Shown: in pieces, positions 18,456 through 28,363 of the stretch | How the letters are laid out: the number at the start of each line of letters is the position of its first letter | Position numbering within the stretch: position 1 is the stretch's first letter | Origin: Klebsiella terrigena | GTDB taxonomy: Bacteria > Pseudomonadota > Gammaproteobacteria > Enterobacterales > Enterobacteriaceae | Assembly (NCBI RefSeq): GCF_006539725.1 | Contig: NZ_BJNO01000021.1 | Coordinates: forward strand, 35,823-99,822 | Reading direction: 5' to 3' | Length of the DNA stretch: 64,000 bases | Notes under the pieces: model-generated | Databases searched by the model: none | Told to the model about the DNA's origin: nothing | What the model saw: only the letters and a program-made list of their open reading frames with translations | Translations under genes and position numbers: made by a program

Positions 18456-21281
18456 TTAGCTCAGCAACGGCTTGAGGAAATGCGCGGTGTGTGAGGCTTC
18501 GCACTCGGCAACCGTCTCTGGGGTCCCGGAGACGAGAATTTCCCCGCCGCCGCTGCCGCCTTCCGGCCCAAGATCCACAATCCAGTCCGCGGTTTTGATG
18601 ACGTCCAGGTTGTGCTCAATGACCACGATGGTGTTGCCCTGATCGCGCAGCTGATGCAGGACGTCCAGCAGCTGCTGGATATCGGCGAAGTGCAGACCGG
18701 TGGTCGGCTCATCGAGAATATACAGCGTCTGGCCGGTTCCGCGCTTCGACAGCTCGCGCGCCAGCTTCACGCGCTGAGCCTCGCCGCCGGAGAGCGTGGT
18801 CGCCGACTGGCCAAGGCGGATATAGGTCAGGCCCACGTCCATCAGGGTTTGCAGCTTACGCGCCAGCGCAGGGACGGCGTCGAAGAACTCGCGCGCCTCT
18901 TCGATAGTCATATCCAGCACTTCATGGATAGTCTTACCCTTGTACTTAATCTCCAGCGTTTCGCGGTTATAGCGCTTGCCCTTGCACTGGTCACACGGCA
19001 CGTAGATATCCGGCAGGAAGTGCATCTCGACCTTGATAACGCCATCGCCCTGGCAGGCTTCGCAGCGGCCGCCGCGAACGTTAAAGCTAAAGCGTCCCGG
19101 CGTGTAGCCGCGTGAACGTGATTCCGGCACGCCGGCGAACAGTTCGCGTACCGGCGTAAACACGCCGGTATAGGTTGCCGGGTTAGAGCGCGGCGTACGG
19201 CCAATGGGGCTCTGGTCGATATCGATAACCTTATCGAAATGCTCCAGCCCCTGCACGTCGCGATAGGGCGCCGGTTCGGCGATAGTCGCGCCGTTGAGCT
19301 GGCGCTGGGCTATCGGGAACAGCGTATCGTTGATCAGCGTTGATTTACCGGAGCCGGAGACGCCGGTAATGCAGGTAAACAGGCCTACCGGCAGCGTCAG
19401 GGTAACGTCCTTCAGGTTGTTACCGCGTGCGCCGGTCAGCTTCAGTACCTTTTGCGGATCGGCGGCTACGCGCTGCTCAGGCACCGCAATCTTGCGCTTG
19501 CCGCTCATGTACTGCCCGGTCAGGGATTCAGGCACCGCCATAATATCCTGCAGCGTGCCCTCAGCCACCACCTGTCCGCCGTGGACGCCAGCGCCGGGAC
19601 CGATATCGATCACGTGGTCAGCGGCGCGAATCGCGTCTTCATCATGCTCAACGACAATGACCGTATTACCCAGATTACGCAGGTGAACCAGCGTCCCGAG
19701 CAGGCGTTCGTTGTCGCGCTGATGCAGGCCGATCGACGGCTCGTCGAGCACGTACATGACGCCGACCAGCCCGGCGCCGATCTGGCTGGCCAGACGAATA
19801 CGCTGGGCTTCGCCGCCGGACAGCGTCTCCGCCGAACGCGAGAGCGTCAGGTAGTTCAGGCCGACGTTGACGAGGAACTTCAGGCGATCGCCGATCTCCT
19901 TCAGCACCTTTTCAGCGATTTGCGCCCGCTGGCCGGAGAGCTTCAGGTTGGTGAAGAAGTCCATCGCATGGCCAATGCTCATATCGGAGATCGTCGGCAG
20001 CGGCGTATTTTCGACGAAGACGTGGCGCGCTTCGCGGCGCAGACGGGTGCCATCACAGCTGGTACAGGAGCGGTTGCTGATGAACTTCGCCAGCTCTTCG
20101 CGCACCGCGCTGGATTCGGTCTCTTTGTAGCGGCGTTCCATATTGTGCAGAACGCCTTCGAACGGATGGCGGCGCACGGAGGTGTCGCCGCGATCGTTCA
20201 TGTACTTGAATTCAATGTTCTCTTTGCCGGAGCCGGACAGAATGACTTTCTGCACGTCGGCATTGAGGGTGCCCCAGGGCGCTTCGATATCGAACTGGTA
20301 ATGCTCGGCCAGCGACTTCAGCATCTGGAAATAATAGAAGTTACGTCGATCCCAGCCGCGGATCGCCCCGCCCGCCAGCGACAGCTCCGGGTTTTGGATC
20401 ACGCGTTCGGGATCGAAATACTGCTGCACGCCAAGGCCGTCGCAGGTGGGGCAGGCGCCGGCCGGGTTGTTGAAGGAGAACAGCCGAGGTTCCAGCTCGC
20501 GCATGCTGTAGCCGCAAATCGGACAGGCGAAGTTGGCGGAGAACAGCAGCTCTTCCGCTTTCGGGTCGTCCATATTGGCAACCACGGCGGTCCCGCCGGA
20601 GAGATCCAGCGCCGTTTCAAACGACTCGGCCAGACGCTGGGCGAGATCGTCACGCACCTTGAAGCGATCGATAACCACTTCAATGGTGTGTTTCTTCTGC
20701 AGCTCAAGCTTTGGCGGATCGGAGAGATCGCAAACTTCGCCGTCGATCCTCGCGCGGATATAGCCCTGGCTCGCCAGGTTCTCCAGGGTCTTGGTATGCT
20801 CGCCTTTACGCTCTTTGATAATCGGCGCCAGCAGCATCAGGCGCTGGCCTTCCGGCTGGGAAAGCACGTTATCGACCATCTGGCTGACGGTTTGCGCCGC
20901 CAGCGGGACGTCGTGGTCCGGGCAGCGCGGTTCGCCGACGCGGGCGTACAGCAGACGCAGATAGTCGTGAATTTCGGTAATGGTGCCTACCGTAGAGCGG
21001 GGGTTATGGGACGTTGATTTCTGCTCGATGGAAATCGCCGGCGACAGCCCCTCGATATGGTCGACATCCGGCTTCTCCATCAGCGACAGGAACTGACGCG
21101 CGTAGGCGGAGAGCGATTCAACGTAGCGGCGCTGCCCTTCGGCATACAGCGTGTCGAAAGCCAGTGAGGATTTGCCTGACCCTGAAAGCCCGGTGACGAC
21201 AATCAGCTTGTCGCGGGGGATAACGAGGTTGATGTTTTTGAGATTATGGGTGCGGGCGCCCCGAACTTCGATCTTATCCAT
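18456..21281 (-). CDS. uvrA: Excinuclease ABC subunit A (UvrA)
   Basis: A 941-residue DNA-damage recognition ATPase of nucleotide excision repair. It has two ABC ATPase modules, each with Walker A ([14 protein letters not shown] near 31 and [14 protein letters not shown] near 640) and a signature motif ([26 protein letters not shown]). CXXC zinc-binding pairs are visible ([26 protein letters not shown]). It loads UvrB at lesions. It is divergent from ssb with a shared LexA box, so it is SOS-induced. Confidence 0.98.
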   Translation of the reverse strand: MDKIEVRGARTHNLKNINLVIPRDKLIVVTGLSGSGKSSLAFDTLYAEGQRRYVESLSAYARQFLSLMEKPDVDHIEGLSPAISIEQKSTSHNPRSTVGTITEIHDYLRLLYARVGEPRCPDHDVPLAAQTVSQMVDNVLSQPEGQRLMLLAPIIKERKGEHTKTLENLASQGYIRARIDGEVCDLSDPPKLELQKKHTIEVVIDRFKVRDDLAQRLAESFETALDLSGGTAVVANMDDPKAEELLFSANFACPICGYSMRELEPRLFSFNNPAGACPTCDGLGVQQYFDPERVIQNPELSLAGGAIRGWDRRNFYYFQMLKSLAEHYQFDIEAPWGTLNADVQKVILSGSGKENIEFKYMNDRGDTSVRRHPFEGVLHNMERRYKETESSAVREELAKFISNRSCTSCDGTRLRREARHVFVENTPLPTISDMSIGHAMDFFTNLKLSGQRAQIAEKVLKEIGDRLKFLVNVGLNYLTLSRSAETLSGGEAQRIRLASQIGAGLVGVMYVLDEPSIGLHQRDNERLLGTLVHLRNLGNTVIVVEHDEDAIRAADHVIDIGPGAGVHGGQVVAEGTLQDIMAVPESLTGQYMSGKRKIAVPEQRVAADPQKVLKLTGARGNNLKDVTLTLPVGLFTCITGVSGSGKSTLINDTLFPIAQRQLNGATIAEPAPYRDVQGLEHFDKVIDIDQSPIGRTPRSNPATYTGVFTPVRELFAGVPESRSRGYTPGRFSFNVRGGRCEACQGDGVIKVEMHFLPDIYVPCDQCKGKRYNRETLEIKYKGKTIHEVLDMTIEEAREFFDAVPALARKLQTLMDVGLTYIRLGQSATTLSGGEAQRVKLARELSKRGTGQTLYILDEPTTGLHFADIQQLLDVLHQLRDQGNTIVVIEHNLDVIKTADWIVDLGPEGGSGGGEILVSGTPETVAECEASHTAHFLKPLLS

Positions 21282-21368
21282 TCACCTTTCCCGGTAGGTA
21301 GATACACGGATTGCCTGGTTTGTATGAAGAACAAACGGCGGAAACGGCTAATTATGGCACAATCCGAC

Positions 21369-21384
21369 CTGTTTGAATATACAG
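21369..21384. promoter_or_regulatory. LexA (SOS) box between uvrA and ssb
   Basis: The 16-mer CTGTTTGAATATACAG fits CTG-N10-CAG. It lies 87 bases from the uvrA start and 149 bases from the ssb start, the shared operator position known from E. coli. Confidence 0.93.
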
Positions 21385-21533
21385 TATTGGAATGGCAGCC
21401 GGGGTTGATGGTGAAAAATTGTATAGCGATAAGATGTTTACTGGAATCGACGTCCCAGCTATCTAAAAGGGCCTTTGTGGTGTTAGAATTACCGGTTTAC
21501 ACTTATTAAGAAACGTATTCAGGAGATTCGATC

Positions 21534-22067
21534 ATGGCCAGCAGAGGCGTAAACAAGGTGATTCTCGTCGGTAATCTGGGGCAGGACCCGGAAGTACGCT
21601 ACATGCCAAGTGGCGGCGCAGTCGCCAACTTCACGCTGGCGACTTCCGAATCCTGGCGCGATAAGCAGACCGGCGAAATGAAAGAACAGACCGAATGGCA
21701 CCGCGTTGTGCTGTTCGGCAAGCTGGCTGAAGTGGCTGGCGAATACCTGCGTAAAGGTTCGCAGGTTTATATCGAAGGCCAGCTGCGTACCCGCAAATGG
21801 ACCGATCAGTCCGGCGCTGAGAAGTACACCACTGAGATCGTGGTCAACGTTGGCGGCACCATGCAGATGCTGGGTGGCCGTCAGGGCGGCGGTGCTCCGG
21901 CAGGCGGCGGCCAGCAGGGCGGTTGGGGTCAGCCTCAGCAGCCACAGCAGCAGCCGCAGGGTGGCAACCAGTTCAGCGGCGGCGCGCAGTCTCGTCCGCA
22001 GCAGCAGGCTCCGGCAGCGCCTTCTAATGAACCGCCAATGGATTTCGACGACGACATCCCGTTCTAA
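21534..22067 (+). CDS. ssb: Single-stranded DNA-binding protein SSB
   Basis: A 177-residue protein. An N-terminal OB fold (about residues 1-110) forms the tetramer that coats single-stranded DNA. A glycine/glutamine/proline-rich linker (about 115-168) follows. The acidic tail MDFDDDIPF recruits repair and replication partners. It is almost identical to E. coli SSB. ATG 21534 follows CAGGAGATTCG. An SOS box is shared with uvrA. A strong terminator follows. Confidence 0.98.
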   Translation: MASRGVNKVILVGNLGQDPEVRYMPSGGAVANFTLATSESWRDKQTGEMKEQTEWHRVVLFGKLAEVAGEYLRKGSQVYIEGQLRTRKWTDQSGAEKYTTEIVVNVGGTMQMLGGRQGGGAPAGGGQQGGWGQPQQPQQQPQGGNQFSGGAQSRPQQQAPAAPSNEPPMDFDDDIPF

Positions 22068-22102
22068 TCAGTACGTATTGAGAACGGTCGTCTCAGAATC
22101 AT

Positions 22103-22128
22103 AAACCCTGCTTCGGCAGGGTTTTTTT
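22103..22128 (+). terminator. Rho-independent terminator after ssb
   Basis: A 9-bp stem (AAACCCTGC / GCAGGGTTT, TTCG loop) with a T tract. Confidence 0.93.
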
Positions 22129-22497
22129 ATATGACCGTGACCCGCCTTCCTGCCCTCCGTTCCCCATTTCCCGTTTCCTCTACTCTGCTTCCTGCTTCCT
22201 GCTCCCATTTACGGACTGAACAGACCGCCGTGCCTGACGTCAGGTTTAAATAAATTACTATTAATAAACAATAAATTAAAAATCCCCCCTTCGTTCAGCC
22301 GCTTTCCCGTCCTCTACTCACCGTCTTGCGAAACAGCCTTTCTGTCCGGCCAGCCTCTTCTGCGCAGTCGATCACGTTTCATCGACATCAGCGCGCCAGG
22401 TTTGTGAGGATTATCTCTTTTCTGCATGCCGCTATTTGCTCATTGATGCCATAGCTAATATTTATTAGCTAATTATTATCAGTAATCGGGAGCAGTG
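22129..22497. other. Intergenic region ssb / hydrolase (369 bp, no gene)
   Basis: The first part (about 22140-22207) is a pyrimidine-rich stretch with repeated TGCTTCC units. The rest is the AT-rich leader of the carbohydrate cluster, with a perfect palindrome at 22452-22471. No open frame with a ribosome site is seen. The abrupt change of base composition marks the backbone/accessory junction. Confidence 0.6.
22452..22471. promoter_or_regulatory. Palindrome upstream of the carbohydrate cluster (candidate operator)
   Basis: TAGCTAATATTTATTAGCTA is a 9-bp perfect inverted repeat around TT, ending 26 bases before the hydrolase start. Position and symmetry suit an operator. It could also be a 5'-leader hairpin. 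Confidence 0.4.
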
Positions 22498-23586
22498 ATG
22501 AAACAGCAGTGGAGCAAAGAGCAGGCGCAGGCGTGGTATCAGCAGCAGGGTTGGCTTTGCGGGTTTAACTATCTGCCTTCGACGGCGGTGAACTGGACCG
22601 ATATCTGGCAGGAGGAGACGTTCGATGCGCCAACCATCGAGCGCGAGCTGGGCTGGGCGGCAGAGGCGGGCTACAACACGCTGCGCATCAACCTGCCGTT
22701 TATCGTCTGGGAGGCCGATCGCGATGGCCTGATGGCGCGCATCGAGCGCTTCCTGACGCTTGCCGATAGCCGCGGCTTTAGCACCATGCTGACGCTGATG
22801 GACGACTGCGGCTTTTCGGGCGACGAACCCTATCTGGGGCCGCAAAAACCGCCGGTACCCGGCAAGCATAATAGCCAGGCGGCGGCGAGCCCGGGGCGGG
22901 ACAAGGTTTGCGACCGCGACAGCTGGCCGCAGATTGAATGCTATATCCGCGACGTTATCCGCCAGTTCCGCGACGATAAGCGCGTTCTGCTCTGGGATCT
23001 CTATAACGAGCCGGGCAATCGCGGCATCTTTGCTACCGGCACGGTTGAGGTGCTGTACGACGAAAAGCTGGAAACCTATGCTCAGGAGCTGATGGAGCTC
23101 GCCTTCCGCTGGGCGAGAGAAGAGGACCCGACGCAGCCGCTCACCGTCTGCGCGTGGCGCCTGCCGGAGGAGGTTGAAGGAGAGGTGTTCTACCAGCATC
23201 CGCTGGATCGGGCCGCGCTGGCCCTCTCGGACGTGGTCAGCTATCACGCCTATACCAATACCGCCCGCATGACGGCGATTATCCAGCAGCTTCAGCAGCT
23301 GGAGCGGCCGATTTTTTGCACCGAATGGCTGGCTCGCCACGTTGGCAGCACCATCGAAGAGCAGCTGCCGCTGATGTATATCGCGAACGTTGCGCCTTAT
23401 CAATGGGGCCTGGTGCGCGGGAAAACCCAGACCTGGCTGCCGTGGCCGGTGGTGATGAAGGCGTCTGGCGATTACTGCCGCCTCTGGTTCCACGACGTCT
23501 TTGAAGAGAACGGGATCCCGTTTTCCCGCAAAGAGATTGCGCTCATCCGCAGGCTTCGTCACATCGCCCAGCCGTCACGGGCATAA
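22498..23586 (+). CDS. GH5-like glycoside hydrolase (cytoplasmic)
   Basis: A 362-residue protein without a signal peptide, so probably cytoplasmic. It has a TIM-barrel glycosidase pattern of clan GH-A: GYNTLRINLPF near 58-68, the acid/base glutamate E171 in WDLYNEPGN, and the nucleophile E276 in IFCTEWLAR. Similar proteins are often labelled 1,4-beta-xylanase or cellulase, but substrate specificity cannot be read here. A cytoplasmic location next to a symporter and a porin suggests that it cleaves an imported oligosaccharide. A GTG one codon upstream is in frame. I chose ATG 22498. The next gene starts 45 bases downstream. Confidence 0.8.
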   Translation: MKQQWSKEQAQAWYQQQGWLCGFNYLPSTAVNWTDIWQEETFDAPTIERELGWAAEAGYNTLRINLPFIVWEADRDGLMARIERFLTLADSRGFSTMLTLMDDCGFSGDEPYLGPQKPPVPGKHNSQAAASPGRDKVCDRDSWPQIECYIRDVIRQFRDDKRVLLWDLYNEPGNRGIFATGTVEVLYDEKLETYAQELMELAFRWAREEDPTQPLTVCAWRLPEEVEGEVFYQHPLDRAALALSDVVSYHAYTNTARMTAIIQQLQQLERPIFCTEWLARHVGSTIEEQLPLMYIANVAPYQWGLVRGKTQTWLPWPVVMKASGDYCRLWFHDVFEENGIPFSRKEIALIRRLRHIAQPSRA

Positions 23587-23631
23587 TAAAAATATATCCG
23601 GCGGTACGCCGCCGGGATTAGGGTACGCACT

Positions 23632-25026
23632 ATGGCAACGACAATGAAAATACCGTCTCGCGAGTTGTGGTCTTATTTCGGCTATGGTTTAGGTCAGTGT
23701 TTTAGTTTTGGTTTAGTGGGCTCGTTTATTAACTATTTTTATACCGATGTACTGGGAATATCGGCGCTGGCGGCGAGTACGATTTTCCTTATCGCACGCG
23801 CGTGGGATGCGGTTCACGACCCGCTGTTCGCCAGCATTATGGATACCATTAACAGCCGCTTTGGCAAGTTTCGTCATTTCCTGCTGATTGCGCCGCTGTT
23901 AATTACCGGGGTCACGCTGCTGGCGTTTTATAAAATCGAAGCCGATATGACCACCATGATTATCTACGCCGGGGTGACCTATATACTGTGGGGCACGCTG
24001 TACGCGATATCGGATATTCCCTTCTGGTCGATGTCCTCGGTGATGACCAACGACTCCGGTCAGCGCACCCGCGCGGTGACGGCGGCAATGCTCGGCGTTA
24101 ATGCCGGTATCGCCTGCGCCAACATCTTCTTCCCCAAACTTGCGGCCTTCTTTGCCCAGTACAGCAACGATAAGGGCTATTTTATGGCGGCGCTGGTGAT
24201 GATGATGGTCGGCCTGCCGCTGATGCTTAACGGCTTTTTCCAGATTAAAGAGCGCGTGCAGGCTGGCCCGGAAAAGGTCACCATGCGCGATACCTTCCAT
24301 AATCTGCGGCAAAATAAGCCGCTATTTATCGTCCTGCTGTCGTTCTTTTTCTGCGTATTCCACAACGTCGCGGGCGGGATTTACATCTATTTCTTTATCT
24401 ACAATATGGGCGACGGCGGGCTGCAGATGGCGATCGGTATTATGGGGATTGTCGCCGCGGTGCTGTGCCTCGTCGCCCCGATGCTGACGCGCAGAATGCA
24501 GAAGCGAAAGCTGTTTATGATCCTCTGCGGGCTGGATATTGCGGTGCGGGTGGTGATGTGGTTCGTTGGCTATCAGCACGCGGCGCTGCTCTTTATTCTG
24601 CTGGGCCTCAGCACGCTGTTTATCATGATGAGCAATATCCTGACCTCATCGATGATTGCCGACACCATTGAATACGCCGAATATCACACCAACAAGCGCT
24701 GTGCGGCCATCACCTTCTCCGGACAAACGTTTACCGGAAAAATGTCGGTGGCCGTCGGCGGAGGCTTAATTGGCGTATTTCTGACCCTGATAGGCTACGT
24801 GCCGCAGGCGGCCAGCCAGAGCGAGAGCGTGCTGAACGGGCTGTTCTTCGGTATCTGCCTGCTGCCCGCATTTGGCTCGCTGATCAGGATGGGCTGTATG
24901 TCGCGCTATACCTTTACGGAAGAAAAGCATGCGGAGATTTGCGCGTTACTGGCGGATCGCCGACAGGCTGCACCTCAGGAAAACGATGATCAGGAAAACC
25001 TGAAGCAGCCGCTGCCAATAAACTAA
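23632..25026 (+). CDS. GPH-family sugar:cation symporter
   Basis: A 464-residue protein with about 12 membrane helices of the glycoside-pentoside-hexuronide:cation symporter family (the MelB/XynB/UidB type). Diagnostic positions include LIARAWDAVHDPLFASIMD near 50-70 and ADTIEYAEYHTNKR near 343-356. It would import an oligosaccharide or glycoside with Na+ or H+ across the inner membrane. It lies between the hydrolase and the porin in the same direction and is probably co-transcribed. The exact sugar is unknown. Confidence 0.85.
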   Translation: MATTMKIPSRELWSYFGYGLGQCFSFGLVGSFINYFYTDVLGISALAASTIFLIARAWDAVHDPLFASIMDTINSRFGKFRHFLLIAPLLITGVTLLAFYKIEADMTTMIIYAGVTYILWGTLYAISDIPFWSMSSVMTNDSGQRTRAVTAAMLGVNAGIACANIFFPKLAAFFAQYSNDKGYFMAALVMMMVGLPLMLNGFFQIKERVQAGPEKVTMRDTFHNLRQNKPLFIVLLSFFFCVFHNVAGGIYIYFFIYNMGDGGLQMAIGIMGIVAAVLCLVAPMLTRRMQKRKLFMILCGLDIAVRVVMWFVGYQHAALLFILLGLSTLFIMMSNILTSSMIADTIEYAEYHTNKRCAAITFSGQTFTGKMSVAVGGGLIGVFLTLIGYVPQAASQSESVLNGLFFGICLLPAFGSLIRMGCMSRYTFTEEKHAEICALLADRRQAAPQENDDQENLKQPLPIN

Positions 25027-25191
25027 TTACGCCAATAAAATATACCTTCTGGTGAATCGCAGAGTATATCCCTGTGCGGAGAAGTCTCCTCCGGAGAAAT
25101 AGACCGGCAGACCCGAACGCCTCTGAGCCTACGCCACCGGCGGGCGCAGAAACCGGGGTTCGGTCGCACGAATAATATTACTTCTGTCGTT

Positions 25192-25228
25192 AATAACCCG
25201 TCCGCGACGATGGGCGGGTTATTATTTT
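25192..25228 (+). terminator. Hairpin with T-rich tail between symporter and porin
   Basis: A 12-bp stem with one G-T pair (AATAACCCGTCC 25192-25203 / GGGCGGGTTATT 25212-25223) is followed by ATTTTAATTAT. It probably ends or attenuates the hydrolase-symporter message before the porin gene. Confidence 0.65.
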
Positions 25229-25301
25229 AATTATCGTTATGCTTTATTCATAAATCCTAAAAAATAAACTCTATTTAATTAAATAATAAAAGGCTCTACC
25301 G

Positions 25302-26645
25302 ATGAATAAATTCTGGGTCGGCTGTTTTTTGACGTCTTTACTTACCCCTGTAGTCAATGCGCAGGCGTCGTTATCCCTTGAGGAGCGCCTGGCACAAATG
25401 GAACAACGGCTGAAGGCGACCGAGCATCGGGCGGCCAGCGCGGAGGCGGAGATCGCCGCATTAAAACGTCAGGATACGCCAGCGCCGGTCGCCAGCGCCG
25501 GGCCGGCTAAACCCGCGTTACAGCTTAATGATTATGGCGATATAAAATTCTACGGCGACGTCGAGTTTAATATGGACGGCGCCAGTCGCACCGGTAGCCT
25601 GACCTCGATAAAAACCAGCGCCAATAAAAACTGGGCTCCGGGAGATAAAGAGCGCTGGGATATTAACGGACGAATTCTTCTGGGCTTTGATGGATTGCGG
25701 AAAGGCGCTAACGGTAAATACGCCGGGTTTAGCGTACAGCCGCTGGCGGATATGAATGGCAAAATGAATCTTGATGACGCGGCGTTTTTCTTTGGTCAGG
25801 AGAATGACTGGAAAATTAAAATCGGTCGCTTCGAAGCCTACGATATGTTCCCGCTTAATCAGGATACGTTTATTGAATATTCCGGCAACACGGCCAACGA
25901 CCTGTACAGCGACGGCTACGGCTATATCTACATGATGAAAGAAGGGCGCGGGCGCAGCAGCAGCGGCGGTAACTTCCTGCTCAGTAAAACCCTCGATAAC
26001 TGGTATTTTGAGGTCAATACGCTGGTGGAGGACGGCAGCACGCTGTTTGTTGACCAGAGCTATCACGGCAACGCGCTGGATAACCAGAAAAACGTCGCCT
26101 ACGTGCGTCCGGTAGTGGCGTGGCGTTCCGGCGCGTGGTCGGTGGCGGCGGCGCTGGAGAGCAACCTCGTCAATAACGCCTACGGCTATCAGGACTCACG
26201 TGGCCGCTGGGTCGACCAGTCGAGCCGTACCGGCTACGGTATGACCCTAAGCTGGAATACGCAGAAGGCCGACCCGCAGGATGGGGCGGTGGTCAATTTG
26301 AGCAGCGCCTATCTGGATGCGGCGGACGAAAAGGACTTCAGCGCCGGTATTAATGCGCTATGGCAACGCGTGGAGCTTGGCTATATCTATGCGCACAACA
26401 AAATCGACCAGTTCAATCTGTCCGGCGTGAGCGCGGAGTGCGACGGCGACTGCGCGATTCTGGCGCCGGGACGCTATGACATCCACACCCTTCACACCTC
26501 GTGGCAGCTGCCGAATATCATGGATATGCCGAACTTTAATATCTACCTCGGGGCCTACGCATCGTGGCTGGACTCGTCGGCAGCCAAAACCGGCAATACC
26601 GATGAACGCTACGGCGCGCGGGTGCGTTTCAAATACTTCTTCTGA
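25302..26645 (+). CDS. Carbohydrate-specific outer-membrane porin (RafY/ScrY-like)
   Basis: A 447-residue protein. A signal peptide (about 1-21, ending VNAQA) is followed by a short coiled-coil (LEERLAQMEQRLKATEHRAASAEAEIAALKR; about 25-55) and a Pro/Ala linker. A beta-barrel then runs to the terminal FKYFF aromatic motif. A periplasmic coiled-coil before the barrel is typical of glycoporins such as ScrY, and the overall pattern resembles RafY. It would let oligosaccharides through the outer membrane for the symporter upstream. An AAAAGG ribosome site precedes ATG 25302. It has its own terminator. Confidence 0.82.
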   Translation: MNKFWVGCFLTSLLTPVVNAQASLSLEERLAQMEQRLKATEHRAASAEAEIAALKRQDTPAPVASAGPAKPALQLNDYGDIKFYGDVEFNMDGASRTGSLTSIKTSANKNWAPGDKERWDINGRILLGFDGLRKGANGKYAGFSVQPLADMNGKMNLDDAAFFFGQENDWKIKIGRFEAYDMFPLNQDTFIEYSGNTANDLYSDGYGYIYMMKEGRGRSSSGGNFLLSKTLDNWYFEVNTLVEDGSTLFVDQSYHGNALDNQKNVAYVRPVVAWRSGAWSVAAALESNLVNNAYGYQDSRGRWVDQSSRTGYGMTLSWNTQKADPQDGAVVNLSSAYLDAADEKDFSAGINALWQRVELGYIYAHNKIDQFNLSGVSAECDGDCAILAPGRYDIHTLHTSWQLPNIMDMPNFNIYLGAYASWLDSSAAKTGNTDERYGARVRFKYFF

Positions 26646-26690
26646 TGGGCAAAGGGCGCGCGTTGTGGAATGCGCCGTCCCGGCTGACCC

Positions 26691-26715
26691 AAACCCCGCT
26701 TCGGCGGGGTTTTTT
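26691..26715 (+). terminator. Rho-independent terminator after porin
   Basis: A 9-bp stem (AAACCCCGC / GCGGGGTTT, TTCG loop) with a T tract. It lies just before the end of the convergent transglycosylase gene. Confidence 0.92.
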
Positions 26716-26729
26716 AGTACCTCAGCGCC

Positions 26730-28280
26730 TTACTGCGCCGCCGGGACGTCGCCCGTCTTGAGCGGAATCTCCTCGCGTTGGGCGTCGGCGGTGGCCTTCT
26801 GCTTGCGCGTCATCTCATCGACGATCAGCCGATAGGCGATGTAGTACTTATAGATATTGCTGACATAGGTGACGGTCTCGGAGCCGATTTTCTCCGCGGC
26901 CAGGTACTCCACGTTGCCAAACCAGATATTAGGGTCAAAGCCGCGCTTTTTGGTTTCAACCCGCAGGCGGGCGATTCTCGCCGGTCCGGCATTGTAGGAG
27001 GCGAAGGAGAACAGCGCCTTATCGAGCTGGGTCATCGGCTCGTCGCCGTAGTACTGGTCTATCATCCAGCGCATATATTTCACCCCGGCGTGGATGTTGG
27101 GATCGAGCTTGCTGATATCCCCGACCTTCAGCTCCTTACCGGTGCGTGGCATAACCTGCATCACGCCTATCGCCCCGACGTGGCTGCGCACCGACTGATT
27201 GAGGCGCGACTCCTGATAGCCCTGGGCCGCCATCAGCAGCCAGTCAACGTCATAGCGATCGCCGTACTTACGGAAGATCTCCACCATCGCTAAAAATTTC
27301 TGCCGCTCCTTTTGCGCCGCCGCATTTTTGACATATTTAGCGTCTTTCAGGTAGCGCAGCAGGATGGTATTCCCCAGCCTGCTGCCCTGGCTATTCGTCT
27401 TCGCAAACTGATTAAGCGAAGCGAGCAGCTGGGGGCTATCTTTGCGCACCGCCCAGGCGATGCTGCCATCGTCGCGCAGGACGATATTCTGGTGTACCTC
27501 GATTTTAGGGAACACCTGTTTCCAGAACAGCGCCTTATGGCGATCGACAACGGTCAGGGGGATAAGGCCGGCGTTGAGCATCTCAATCAGGTCCTCATCC
27601 TCAAGCGATTCCGGGGCGGCATCAATGATCACCGGCTGGCGCGACTCTTTGATAAAGCGCGCGTTGAGCGCGACCAGACTCTGGTAATAGCTTGAAGAGC
27701 GGCGCACGAACACCGTCTTGCCTGAAAGCTGGTCGATGTCAGCGACCGCGGGAGAACCCGGCCCGGAAAGCAGCAGCTCCTGAACGCGGGTATAAATCGG
27801 CGCGCTGAAGGCGACCTGCTGCTGGCGCTCAGGGGTGATGGTGAGGTTCGCGGCGACGATATCTCCCTTACCGGCATTGAGCGCCTCGATCAGCTGGTCG
27901 CGCGCCACCGGAACGAAAACGATCCGTACCTTGAGGTGACGGTGCCGGAGCTTTTTCTCCTTCATCAGCTGACGATTCAGGTCGCGCTCGTACTCCATGA
28001 AAATGTCGTGGGTGGCACCGCGCTGGGTGCCCTTATCGATAAAGAAAAAGGTTTTGCTGTAGGTGGTCAAAACCCGGATGGTCCGCCGGTCGAGCATGCC
28101 GGAAAGATCCCCCTGCCAGGGTTTTAGCATCTCTTCGGTATTGACCTCCAGGGTTTCCCGTGGCTCGGGCGCCGGCGGTTTTTTCTCAGCGGAAGCGGCA
28201 TAAACGAAGCCAACAAACAGCATCGCGAGGAGGCAGGTAGACCAGGCGATAAATAATCGCGGCAAACAGAGGATGTTCAT
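26730..28280 (-). CDS. MltF-like membrane-bound lytic transglycosylase
   Basis: A 516-residue protein with an N-terminal signal or anchor (about 8-28). A solute-binding-protein family 3 domain follows (about 65-310; DIVAANLTITPERQQQVAFSAPIYTR). A C-terminal SLT lytic transglycosylase domain (about 340-480) carries the catalytic glutamate in QGYQESRLNQ and the GVMQVMP and SYNAGPARI motifs. This SBP_bac_3 plus SLT architecture is that of MltF. MltF proper lies elsewhere (near purL) in enterobacteria, so this is probably a paralogue. It cleaves peptidoglycan to anhydromuropeptides. The N-terminus lacks a clear lipobox. Confidence 0.83.
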   Translation of the reverse strand: MNILCLPRLFIAWSTCLLAMLFVGFVYAASAEKKPPAPEPRETLEVNTEEMLKPWQGDLSGMLDRRTIRVLTTYSKTFFFIDKGTQRGATHDIFMEYERDLNRQLMKEKKLRHRHLKVRIVFVPVARDQLIEALNAGKGDIVAANLTITPERQQQVAFSAPIYTRVQELLLSGPGSPAVADIDQLSGKTVFVRRSSSYYQSLVALNARFIKESRQPVIIDAAPESLEDEDLIEMLNAGLIPLTVVDRHKALFWKQVFPKIEVHQNIVLRDDGSIAWAVRKDSPQLLASLNQFAKTNSQGSRLGNTILLRYLKDAKYVKNAAAQKERQKFLAMVEIFRKYGDRYDVDWLLMAAQGYQESRLNQSVRSHVGAIGVMQVMPRTGKELKVGDISKLDPNIHAGVKYMRWMIDQYYGDEPMTQLDKALFSFASYNAGPARIARLRVETKKRGFDPNIWFGNVEYLAAEKIGSETVTYVSNIYKYYIAYRLIVDEMTRKQKATADAQREEIPLKTGDVPAAQ

Positions 28281-28363
28281 GGCGCGGCGCTCCGCAGGGA
28301 CATCCTTTTATTTTAGTCAACTCTGCCGGGTTAGCGTGTCGGCCAGGCGCCTGGACTGTGGTT

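Noticed and set aside
19452..21017. 521-codon open frame antisense to uvrA
   Set aside because: It lies wholly inside the certain uvrA gene on the other strand, has low-complexity Arg/Gln/His composition typical of antisense frames in GC-rich genes, and matches no family.
22142..22207. Pyrimidine-rich stretch with repeated TGCTTCC
   Set aside because: Looked at as a tandem repeat or CRISPR-like array, but the units are short, irregular and without spacers. Treated as simple-sequence leader DNA.
22465..23562. 365-codon open frame antisense to the glycoside hydrolase
   Set aside because: The plus-strand frame has the catalytic glutamates and a ribosome site. The minus frame has neither and is compositionally a shadow.
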